Assembly: GCA_037693485.1 (NCBI GenBank)
Contig: CM075346.1
Span: forward strand, 44,376,001 to 44,440,000
DNA: 64,000 nt
Reading direction: 5' to 3'
Source of the DNA: Kitagawia praeruptora
Taxonomy: Eukaryota > Streptophyta > Magnoliopsida > Apiales > Apiaceae
In this document: piece after piece, positions 31,632-40,535 of the stretch
Numbering within the stretch: position 1 is the stretch's first letter
Layout: every line of letters begins with the position of its first letter
Notes under the pieces: model-generated
What the model was told of the DNA's origin: nothing
What the model saw: the letters and a program-made list of their open reading frames with translations, nothing else
Database searches by the model: none
Position numbers and translations under genes: made by a program

Positions 31632-34600
31632 CTAATTCCGTTTCCTTTTCCTAGCTTCAGCAGCTTGGTCTTTTTCTTCTTTCTGCCTTCTGCGCTTCTC
31701 CTCCTGCTGCTTTTGTTTCTTATATACTGGATCATGAAGCTGCGTCCACCTAGCATTCAACAAACTTACTGCTTCCATTTCTAGAGGGTTCCTGGGTTCT
31801 GGGTAAGGATGTTTGAAAAGCCTTCTGAGTTTGTCCACCTCCTGAGTAGTCCTGATCTTTGGAATGTCCTCAAATATCTTCATTATAAGCCGAGGTTTCC
31901 TATGAGTTTTATCAGCTTTAAACTGACAATAGATCATTTTGGGATAGCCCTTGACACGGTTAGTATTGTGGACACTAGCCGCATCTTGCTCCAATCGCTT
32001 CTTTTCCACTACTACATCAGACAGGTAACTCACGAGTCTCTGCTTTTCTGTCACATACTTAACTTCCACGTCTTCCCATTTGAACACATATAACACTTTC
32101 TCCAGAAATACAGCATCTTGAGTCTGCAGCAGCCATTGTCTACTCATATGCAAGAATGTTTGATTCTGGTCTGCATCTATGAATACTAAGGCATCAGCTG
32201 TATTATCAACAAAAGAGTGTATCCAGTATACACTGTCTCTTCCTGGAACACCAACTGCCTCCCTTATCTCTCCTTGTTCCAGTTCTCCAGTAGGAAGATT
32301 CATAGCTTCATCTACATTCTTCATATCTTGAAGAATATTCCATTTCTTCTCTATTAGCTCTGGTTCAATCTTCACATTATCAAGAGGGTTTGGAGCAATG
32401 ACATCACACTTCCACACCTCATTGCTCTTCTTGAATATGGCACTTTCAATGATCTTCACTGATTTATCTTTAAGCTCAGAAGCGAATCCCTTACCCATCA
32501 TTTGTCTACAGACGGCTTTAAGAGATTCCACTGAAAGTTCCATTAAGTCCTTTTCCTCCAAGCTCACCCTCTTCAATTTACTGTCAACCACCATCCGGAC
32601 AACATTTGGATATGCTGAGAATTCTGGACCCTTGTCCTCTGCTAGCTGCATTAACTGATCCCTATACAGAATGCTTAGATTCTCAGAATGAGAGTATTGA
32701 ATTTTTGTTGCTAGCAAGAACAACTCTGATGCAGATCTTCTCGTCATGAATTGGTCATCCACATACATGAAAGACATTGGGACTCCTTCTGTCAAAGACA
32801 AGATAACCTGCCACTCCTTTTGCGTTGCATTGTATCCAACCCTGACTTTAGAAATTAATCTCTTTAAAGCACTCATGTAGTCAGCAGCCATTGGATTCTG
32901 CAAATTTAGGTTGTAGAACAGATCATCTGCCTCCTTGTTATGAGCTCCTTTCGTACATGGTCCCATCAATATCTTCCTTGCGTCATCCCACTTCTGCCCT
33001 AACCTTTTATTGTCCAGATCAATTTGAGGATCAGCTAGCCTTGCAAGCTCATAATCGTACTGCTTCCCTTGTAGCTCCGCTTTCTTTTCCTGAAACACAG
33101 CACGATCTTGCATTGCTTTCATTTTAAAGAACTCAGCTTGTTCCAAGGCTAACTTTTGAGATTTAAGGGTTTCCTCATCAACAGTAATTTCTTCAGGCAT
33201 TCCGGAAGACATCCCAGCACCTCCACCTTGATCCTTCAATGATCTCTTAATAGCATGTTCCAAAGGTGCGTCTTCCATATCGGAATCTGAGTCAAGTACC
33301 GCCTGTACTTTTTCTTGATGACTCAGGTCAACGAATGGCTCATCTTGCTCAATCGCTATGGCCTTACCCTTTTTCCTTCTCAGAGCCTCTTCATCAATAG
33401 ACGGCTCAAATTCTATTTCTTTTACAAGATCAGCTTGTTCTGGAATTTCTTCAATTTGAACTCCCTGCTGTCTCATCTCCTTTATACTCTCCCCCTTAGG
33501 TGAGTTATCCTGAACTCCACCCTGGTCTCCAGATCCACCAGCTGTATAAAAGTCTTCAAACCCAGAACCATAGGTTCCTGCTCCAGTAGCACAACCTGTA
33601 CCAGCATCCGGGGGAGGTTGTTGCGGCTCGAAACACTCCGGAGGCACAAAACTCCTGATTGCGAACATCACTTTACTGATCTCCACAGCCAGAGTATCCA
33701 TTGTAAGCTCCATTGCTCCCATCCTCTCATTCAGAGTGTTTCCCAAGACACCACCAGCATGGCCCAAGTCATTTACCTTGTTTGTCAAATCATTAAAAGC
33801 TGTAGCTTGACTTGCCATTCGTGCTGCGTAGTCATCAAGAGCCCTTTGATTGTTTCCAATGTTCATCCCTAACTGCCCCATTGACTGCCCAAACTGCTTC
33901 ATCTGATTTTCCATAGAAGACATACGTGTATCAAGATTTTCAATATTAAGGGACGGTGTTTGGTTTAGGTGACCTCGCTCTAATACTGGTTCTGTTGGTA
34001 TTTGACGCTCGGTTTCGGGCCTTAAAAATGAAGGTCCCTCTCTCCCTAACCTCTCACACACACTCCCTGTCTCACGCTCGTGTATATCTTCAATAAATGA
34101 TCCAAAATATGAAGCAGTACCTGCAGAAACTGGATAAGCAATATAATTTGCAGTTATGGGATCAATTTCTGTTTGTTCCTGAGTTGGAATCTCAGGCTGA
34201 GAGGCTACAAAGTGTTCTTGTACGACATTAGAACCGATCCTCTTTGTAGCATCAGTACGTACCGGTGAAGGTACGGCTGAAGCTTTTAAAACTTCATGTC
34301 CTCTTGAAGCAACAGTATCTTCAAGAGGTACAGAATCATCATCAAAATCCCTATGTGCAGATTGTTCAAGAGGTGAACCACTCTCGTGAGGTGGAGTGGT
34401 TGCGTGTGACACACTAGGGTTTGACTGAGGTTTAGAAGTAGCAGCATGAGAAATTTTGGCTTTCTTTCGAGTAAGAGGCTGCTCTTCGGGGTCACTCTCC
34501 TCATCATATCCTACATTTTCATGTGCTGGCTGTTTGGATTCCGGTGACAGGGGTGGTAAAGAATTAAAAATATAGCTCTCACCCTGGGATAGATCCTGCG

Positions 34601-35621
34601 GGCTAGCAGTCTCTTGGGTCTGGGAATCAGAAACATAGGAAGAGGAATGAGTAGAATGTAGAGAGAGATTACCTGATTCATTACCTTGTTCGTCACCGCT
34701 TTGCTCATCAGGAATCTCTTCAAATGCCTCAGCATGAGCAGACCGATTTTGAGCATGTGATGAAACTTGCGATAATTCCATCAAAGTGGTAACTCCCTCA
34801 TCATATGTAAGCCACTGTTGTAAGGTATCAGGAATAGACATCGGTTTTCCATGATGTTTATTCTGATTATCAATTGTTGAAAGTGACTTAGTGCCCATCC
34901 CTAGTGGTTCAGATGTTGGACTTCTGGCAAAACTCTGTCTAACAGCAAGAGCATCCGTCGGTATTAAATAATTAATCAGCATTTGTAGGAACCGAGGAAA
35001 CCAGCAGACAACATCTATTGTGTTGAGGTCTCTGCTTGCAGGAGATCCCATCACAGCCACTATCTCAGAGAGAACTATGCGTCCATAATTTATATCCAGT
35101 TCTCTTGCTAGGGCAATTCCAAGGTTTTGCATGGGAATGGAAATTTGATGGAAATCACTTTCTCGTGCCCGAAAACATCTTGTGATGGCCTCGAAAAAGT
35201 AATTCCATTCCACATGAAAGAATTGTTTTTGGATGTTTCCAGTGATCCGGCCAGAAGGAGGATAACATCCTATTTCTTCAAAGAAACTGAGGCGTTCTGC
35301 AGCTGTAGGTTCTGGATCATAAGCATCTTTAATGGGAAATCCCAGAACCTTGTTGACAATTTGTTCAGTCACCTCATATTCCTGACCCGCTAAGGTAAAC
35401 CTGAAACCAAAGGGGGTTGATTTGCTCCCAAAAGAAACCGCACTAGTCCATAATTGCTGTAAAGCATCATGTACTAGTGTAGGTTTAGCAGTAAAAGCAT
35501 CGCTAGCTTTGGAATACAAATTGAGAAATCGTATCCAAGACTTAAAGCGCGGGAGTTGATCACCAATTTCCGTAGAAATATTATAAAAATTGTTTTTGGC
35601 AAGTGAAAATTGGTGAGCCAT
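31632..35621 (-). CDS. Sirevirus third ORF (env-position protein), 1329 aa, unknown function
   Basis: One uninterrupted frame with an ATG start at 35621, downstream of pol on the same strand. Residues ~1-225 form a folded-looking domain (FKSWIRFLNLY..., QEYEVTEQIVNKVLGFP, VEWNYFFEAITRCF, INYGRIVLSEIV, FPRFLQMLINY). It aligns by eye with the N-terminus of the third ORF at 60107-61306. ~280-560 is acidic, Ser/Glu/Gln-rich and low in complexity; ~560-640 is probably coiled coil; ~700-800 is again acidic. ~850-1290 is a second folded-looking region, and the C-terminus is strongly basic and coiled (KKQKQQEEKRRRQKEEK...RKRKRN), like a nuclear signal. I see no signal peptide, transmembrane anchor or furin-type site, so a viral-envelope role is not supported by the sequence. 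It is unlike any protein I can name outside plant transposon ORFs. Confidence 0.85.
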   Translation of the reverse strand: MAHQFSLAKNNFYNISTEIGDQLPRFKSWIRFLNLYSKASDAFTAKPTLVHDALQQLWTSAVSFGSKSTPFGFRFTLAGQEYEVTEQIVNKVLGFPIKDAYDPEPTAAERLSFFEEIGCYPPSGRITGNIQKQFFHVEWNYFFEAITRCFRARESDFHQISIPMQNLGIALARELDINYGRIVLSEIVAVMGSPASRDLNTIDVVCWFPRFLQMLINYLIPTDALAVRQSFARSPTSEPLGMGTKSLSTIDNQNKHHGKPMSIPDTLQQWLTYDEGVTTLMELSQVSSHAQNRSAHAEAFEEIPDEQSGDEQGNESGNLSLHSTHSSSYVSDSQTQETASPQDLSQGESYIFNSLPPLSPESKQPAHENVGYDEESDPEEQPLTRKKAKISHAATSKPQSNPSVSHATTPPHESGSPLEQSAHRDFDDDSVPLEDTVASRGHEVLKASAVPSPVRTDATKRIGSNVVQEHFVASQPEIPTQEQTEIDPITANYIAYPVSAGTASYFGSFIEDIHERETGSVCERLGREGPSFLRPETERQIPTEPVLERGHLNQTPSLNIENLDTRMSSMENQMKQFGQSMGQLGMNIGNNQRALDDYAARMASQATAFNDLTNKVNDLGHAGGVLGNTLNERMGAMELTMDTLAVEISKVMFAIRSFVPPECFEPQQPPPDAGTGCATGAGTYGSGFEDFYTAGGSGDQGGVQDNSPKGESIKEMRQQGVQIEEIPEQADLVKEIEFEPSIDEEALRRKKGKAIAIEQDEPFVDLSHQEKVQAVLDSDSDMEDAPLEHAIKRSLKDQGGGAGMSSGMPEEITVDEETLKSQKLALEQAEFFKMKAMQDRAVFQEKKAELQGKQYDYELARLADPQIDLDNKRLGQKWDDARKILMGPCTKGAHNKEADDLFYNLNLQNPMAADYMSALKRLISKVRVGYNATQKEWQVILSLTEGVPMSFMYVDDQFMTRRSASELFLLATKIQYSHSENLSILYRDQLMQLAEDKGPEFSAYPNVVRMVVDSKLKRVSLEEKDLMELSVESLKAVCRQMMGKGFASELKDKSVKIIESAIFKKSNEVWKCDVIAPNPLDNVKIEPELIEKKWNILQDMKNVDEAMNLPTGELEQGEIREAVGVPGRDSVYWIHSFVDNTADALVFIDADQNQTFLHMSRQWLLQTQDAVFLEKVLYVFKWEDVEVKYVTEKQRLVSYLSDVVVEKKRLEQDAASVHNTNRVKGYPKMIYCQFKADKTHRKPRLIMKIFEDIPKIRTTQEVDKLRRLFKHPYPEPRNPLEMEAVSLLNARWTQLHDPVYKKQKQQEEKRRRQKEEKDQAAEARKRKRN

Positions 35622-37181
35622 TTTAATTAAAATGTTTTTCCTTTAAAAGATGTGAATTTTAATATTAATTTCTGAAAAACAATTAATTTTAGAATTAACC
35701 GTTATATCCCTTTTAATTTATCAAGAACAACAAAAGTCCCTTTTTGAAAAATTAAACTACGGGATCCAATTAACAGTTAATGGAAGGCAAATTTCAACCA
35801 AATAACTAAATCTGCTTTAACAGTGAAGTTCGTGTGTGTGAAATCGTGTTTGTATAGATCTGTGAAATTGTGTGTGTATATACGTGTGTATATATCTCAA
35901 GAAAGATGGACCGTTACACAAACACACAAGAACAGAGATTAATGATAACACACAGATGATAGCAGTCTAAAATTGGGCATTAATTCGTTGTCCGTATGAG
36001 ATTAGTCACAAAAATCACGAATCAGTGGTTGTAAGTCGAAATCGCCTGTATGTATATGGGGCGGCTGTAAAACTCAATTAGGTAAAAGTGAAAGAATAGA
36101 TCGAGTTAGAGATGTATATATAGACATTAATGTGAAATGACTAAAGTGTCCCTGTTAAAAAGTATGAAAACTCTAAGTACATACAGGGAGAACCCAAGTC
36201 GAAATCTATCTCGAAGTTTAAGTCGAAGTCTATCTCGAAGTCTATCTCGAACATTTAAGTCGAACTTCGAGATAGAGTTCGAGATAGACGTTAACTCGAA
36301 AAACTTACCATTTAACTATTAAGGACCATGTAAACAGCACAAACCACCAACAGTACTAGGGAAACCTATCTCGAAATTTAAGTAGAAATTCGAGATAGAC
36401 TTCGAGTTAGGAGTTAACTCGAAAAAATCCCCTAAAGACCAACTGAGAACTCTATCTCGAACATCAAGTCGAAATTCGAGTTGAGTTTCGAGATAGAGGA
36501 TAACTCGAAATTTTTAACTAATTCGAAGTTATTCTCTCAGATTATTTCAAAAAATATCCCCTGTAAGATAGACATTAGATGGAATATTTTGAATAAAGAG
36601 ATAGGCACACTGGTAACTCAAATTCGAACCCTAAGTCGAATTTCGAGATAGAGGCTAACTCGAAATTTTTTCCCAGACTTAGAATTTTCAAAACTTCACT
36701 CTGGAAGCTCAAATCGAAATTCAACTAGAATTTCAAGATGAGTTTCGAGATAGTGATTAACTCGAAATTTTGAAGATACTTAGATTAATTTGACAATTTT
36801 TCTTTGAAAAACTCAACAATTAATTTTGCCAAATTAATATAAATATCAATTCAAGGATTTTTAATATATGACATAATTAAAACATTCCTTGATAATTCTA
36901 AGGCCTCTAATTACATGAAAAACACAGGTAAATTCATCTAAAAATCATGCAAAATTTAGAATATTATGAATTTAACTCCCCCTATGATCATGCAATCTAA
37001 CAAGCATAAATTCAAAGATTTGTGCTATAAAAGACACTTAAAACACACTGAATTCATGCAAAATCACACTATATGCACCCTATAATAATCATTAATTAGG
37101 CATTTTAAAGTCTAAACACATAATGATTAAATAGCTTGCATATACAAACATAACCATGGATTTTACAGATAGAAGGCTTTA
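35622..37181. other. Spacer between pol and third ORF of the Sirevirus
   Basis: 1.56 kb of non-coding sequence. It contains the hairpin repeat array at 36190-36775. The remainder is AT-rich; the short ORF 36137-36322 is just translated repeat. Confidence 0.8.
36190..36775. repeat. Array of degenerate hairpin units with TCGAA motifs
   Basis: Roughly five units of about 85-150 bp, each containing CTATCTCGAA ... AAGTCGAA ... TTCGAGATAG and closing with (T)TAACTCGAAA (near 36290, 36415, 36503, 36655 and 36768). CTATCTCGAA and TTCGAGATAG are exact inverted repeats, so each unit can form a stem. I count about 18 TCGAA copies here. Confidence 0.8.
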
Positions 37182-40100
37182 CTAACTTGTGTTAAGCATT
37201 CCCAATTCACCAACCAACCTATTGAATGTTACTTCATCAAGAGGTTTGGTGAATATATCTGCAATTTGTTGCATTGTGGGCACGAAATGTAGCTCCACAG
37301 TCCCCTCCTCGACATGTTCTCTTATGAAGTGATACCTGATGTCGATGTGCTTGGTTCTTGAGTGATCTACAGGATTGTTGGTTATGGCAATGGCACTTGT
37401 GTTGTCACACATAATTGGAATTTTCTTGTGCTCCATGCCATAATCCTTCAATTGGTTCCTCATCCACAGTATTTGAGCTACACAGCTTCCAGCAGCAATG
37501 TACTCAGCTTCAGCAGTAGAAGTAGATACTGTATGTTGCTTTTTACTTTGCCAGGACACCAATCTTCTGCCAAGAAATTGACAAGCACCAGATGTGCTTT
37601 TCCTATCAATCCTGCAACCTGCATAGTCTGAATCCGTATAGCCAATTAGATTAAAACCTGTATCTCTTGGGTACCAAATTCCTAGATTTGGTGTGCCCTT
37701 GAGATACCTAAAAATTCTTTTGACGGCTATGAGATGTGATTCTCTAGGATCCGCTTGGAATCTTGCACATAAACAAGTCGCGAACATTATATCGGGTCTA
37801 CTTGCAGTTAAATAGAGAAGTGAGCCAATCATACCTCGATAGCTTGTGATGTCAACTGATTTACCTGATTTGTCTTCATCAAGCTTCGTGGCTGTTGCCA
37901 TGGGAGTCTTAGCTGCTGATGCATCTTCTAGATTGTACTTCTTGAGTAAATCTCTGACGTACTTGGATTGACAGATAAAGATACCATCTTTTCTCTGACT
38001 GATCTGTAATCCAAGGAAGAAAGACAGCTCTCCCATCATGCTCATCTCGTATTTGTCTTGCATTAGCTTAGCAAATTTCTCGCACAAGCGCTCATTCGAT
38101 GACCCGAAGATAATATCGTCCACATAGACTTGAACAAGTATTAAATCATTCTTCACATTCTTATAGAACAATGTTTTGTCAATTACTCCCCTAGTAAAAC
38201 CACTTTCAATTAAGAATACAGATAGGGTTTCATACCAACATCTTGGGGATTGCCTGAGGCCATAGACAGATTTGAAGAGAAGATACACAAAATCTACACG
38301 TTCTGGATCAATGAAGCCAGGCGGCTGTTCCAGATACACTTCTTCTTCTAACTCTCCGTTCAGGAAGGCACTTTTCACATCCATCTGGAAAACCTTGAAG
38401 TTCTTATGTGCTGCAAATGCCAAAAACATCCTGACTGCCTCAAGTCTTGCAACTGGTGCATAGGTCTCATCATAATCAATTCCTTCTCGCTGAGAATAAC
38501 CTTTTGCAACCAAACGAGCCTTGTTTCGTGTTACAAGTCCGTTTTCATCCATTTTATTTCTGAATACCCACCTTGCTCCAATTACTGATTTGTTCTTTGG
38601 TCGGGGTACCAGTTTCCAAACTTTCTGCCTTTCAAACTGATTGAGTTCCTCTTGCATTGCCATCACCCAATCAGCATCACCAAGAGCTTCTTCTATTTCT
38701 TTAGGTTCAATCTTGGATAAGAACCCAGAATATAAGCAAATATTAGCCAGGTCAGCTCTTGTAGTTCTTCTAGTAGACACACCAGCATCTGGATCACCAA
38801 TAATTAATTCAAACGGATGGTCTCTATTCCATACCCGTTCTCTTGGAAATTGTCTTGATGATTCAGCATGACTTTCTGAGTTGTGGTGCTGACTACTTTG
38901 ATTACTTTCACTAACTCCCCCTGAGTTAGTGCCAGCTCCTACAGAACTAGAGTCAACTCGACTCGAGCCTTGAACAGTAGTTCTTGAGCTGCTATTTACT
39001 CCCCCTGAGTTGTTGCCAGTTCGTACTGAAGAAGTCTCTCCTGATCTTGTAGGATTAGCTTGTTCACTAGACTCAGGTTCTTCACGTACACTTGGAACAT
39101 TTAATGGAACAACCAACTCAGGTTCATCTTCAAGTTCTTCTATGTCCAGATTCTGAAATTTTAGGGACTCAGGTTCACTAGAATCTCTTGAAATTGATGA
39201 GAGTTTGGTATCGTCGAATCTGACGTTGTAGCTTTCAGTCACTTTTTGATCATTTACTAAGAACACCCTATAAGCTGCTACCACATCTGTGGAGTAACCA
39301 ACAAAGATTCCTTCACGAGCTTTTGCTGCAAACTTTCCTAGATTTTCATCATCTATAAGTACATAGCATTTTGCTCCAAAGACATGAAAGTATTTGATTG
39401 TTGGTCTTCTGCCGTTCATTAGCTCACATGGTGTCTTTTCTTTATCTTTTATAATCAAGGATCGATTTTGAGTGTAACAAACGGTACTCACTGCTTCTGC
39501 CCAGAAATACAGAGGAAGTTTCGAATCATACAACAAAGTTCTTGCTGCTTCAACCAATGTTCTATTCTTCCTTTCAACTACTCCATTTTGTTGTGGAGTT
39601 CTCGGGGCTGAATACTGACGACGTATTCCCTTAGATACACAGAAGTCATTTAGCACTGCGTTTTTGAATTCAGTGCCATTGTCTGATCTAATCGTCTTCA
39701 CAGTAAGTGTTGAAACATTCTCAATTTGAGTGATGTGATCAATGATTAGGAAAGGTACTTTGTCTTTCGTCATTGCGAACAATACCCATGTATACTTGGA
39801 GAAGTCATCCACGATTACCAATGCATATCTTTTCCTAGACAAAGATAGGACATTCACTGGGCCGAACAAATCCATATGAAGAAGTTGCAGAGGCTCAGTA
39901 ATACTAGAAATTTCTTTGCTTTTATGCGATGCTCGTTTCGACTTTCCCATTTCACAAGCTTCACAGAGTCCTTTCGGAGCGAACTCCATTTGAGGTAGAT
40001 CTCTCACCAATTCTCGCCTCGCGAGAGCATTCATCGTTTTGAAGTTTAAGTGAGATAACTTTTTGTGCCATAACCAGCTTTCATCATCCGAGGCTTTGCT

Positions 40101-40535
40101 GTAGAAACAGGTGACCTCATTTTGATTTGCTGAATCCATGTCTGCAACAAAAAGATCTGCCTTTCGAACTCCTCTCAAAGCCAGTGAGCCTTCCTTGATG
40201 TGAGTGATTGATACACCTTTCTTGTTGAAGACAATTTCGTAACCTTTGTCACAGAATTGACTGATACTCAACAAATTATGCTTTAATCCCTCAACATAGG
40301 AAATATCTTCAATGATGACATTGCCAGTTTTCAGTTTGCCATATCCCTTTGTCACACCTATGCTGTCATCTCCAAAGGTAACATAAGGGCCAGCTTTCAT
40401 AACCAACTCTGTAAGCAGGGACTTGTTTCCAGTCATATGCCTCGATGCTCCACTGTCTAGCACCCATATAACTTTATTTCTTTTCTGCTTAATGCCCTGC
40501 AATGACAGATTGGTTAGACATTCTTCGGAACCCAA
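37182..40535 (-). CDS. Sirevirus pol: protease, integrase, reverse transcriptase, RNase H
   Basis: 1117-codon open frame in copia order. The protease motif is WVLDSGASRHM (about residue 27). Integrase has the HKKLSHLNF...CEACEMGK zinc region, HMDLFGP, IRSDNGTEF and TPQQNGVVERKNR. RT has FQMDVKSAFLNG, YGLRQSPRCWY and YVDD near residue 800. RNase H has YTDSDYAGC, STAEAEYIAA, MCDNTSA and DIFTKPL. The frame is intact. It overlaps the end of gag by 22 bp in a different register (-1 relative to gag). The leftmost 'start' at 40535 is a TTG, so pol is probably made by frameshifting from gag rather than from its own start codon. Confidence 0.95.
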   Translation of the reverse strand: MGSEECLTNLSLQGIKQKRNKVIWVLDSGASRHMTGNKSLLTELVMKAGPYVTFGDDSIGVTKGYGKLKTGNVIIEDISYVEGLKHNLLSISQFCDKGYEIVFNKKGVSITHIKEGSLALRGVRKADLFVADMDSANQNEVTCFYSKASDDESWLWHKKLSHLNFKTMNALARRELVRDLPQMEFAPKGLCEACEMGKSKRASHKSKEISSITEPLQLLHMDLFGPVNVLSLSRKRYALVIVDDFSKYTWVLFAMTKDKVPFLIIDHITQIENVSTLTVKTIRSDNGTEFKNAVLNDFCVSKGIRRQYSAPRTPQQNGVVERKNRTLVEAARTLLYDSKLPLYFWAEAVSTVCYTQNRSLIIKDKEKTPCELMNGRRPTIKYFHVFGAKCYVLIDDENLGKFAAKAREGIFVGYSTDVVAAYRVFLVNDQKVTESYNVRFDDTKLSSISRDSSEPESLKFQNLDIEELEDEPELVVPLNVPSVREEPESSEQANPTRSGETSSVRTGNNSGGVNSSSRTTVQGSSRVDSSSVGAGTNSGGVSESNQSSQHHNSESHAESSRQFPRERVWNRDHPFELIIGDPDAGVSTRRTTRADLANICLYSGFLSKIEPKEIEEALGDADWVMAMQEELNQFERQKVWKLVPRPKNKSVIGARWVFRNKMDENGLVTRNKARLVAKGYSQREGIDYDETYAPVARLEAVRMFLAFAAHKNFKVFQMDVKSAFLNGELEEEVYLEQPPGFIDPERVDFVYLLFKSVYGLRQSPRCWYETLSVFLIESGFTRGVIDKTLFYKNVKNDLILVQVYVDDIIFGSSNERLCEKFAKLMQDKYEMSMMGELSFFLGLQISQRKDGIFICQSKYVRDLLKKYNLEDASAAKTPMATATKLDEDKSGKSVDITSYRGMIGSLLYLTASRPDIMFATCLCARFQADPRESHLIAVKRIFRYLKGTPNLGIWYPRDTGFNLIGYTDSDYAGCRIDRKSTSGACQFLGRRLVSWQSKKQHTVSTSTAEAEYIAAGSCVAQILWMRNQLKDYGMEHKKIPIMCDNTSAIAITNNPVDHSRTKHIDIRYHFIREHVEEGTVELHFVPTMQQIADIFTKPLDEVTFNRLVGELGMLNTS

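Noticed and set aside
32756..32770. MYVDD in the Sirevirus third ORF looks like an RT active site
   Set aside because: No other RT motifs surround it, and the true RT with YVDD is in pol at 37182-40535. Chance pentapeptide.
36190..36775. CRISPR-like repeat array
   Set aside because: Units are degenerate, palindromic and inside a plant retrotransposon; there are no uniform repeat-spacer lengths.
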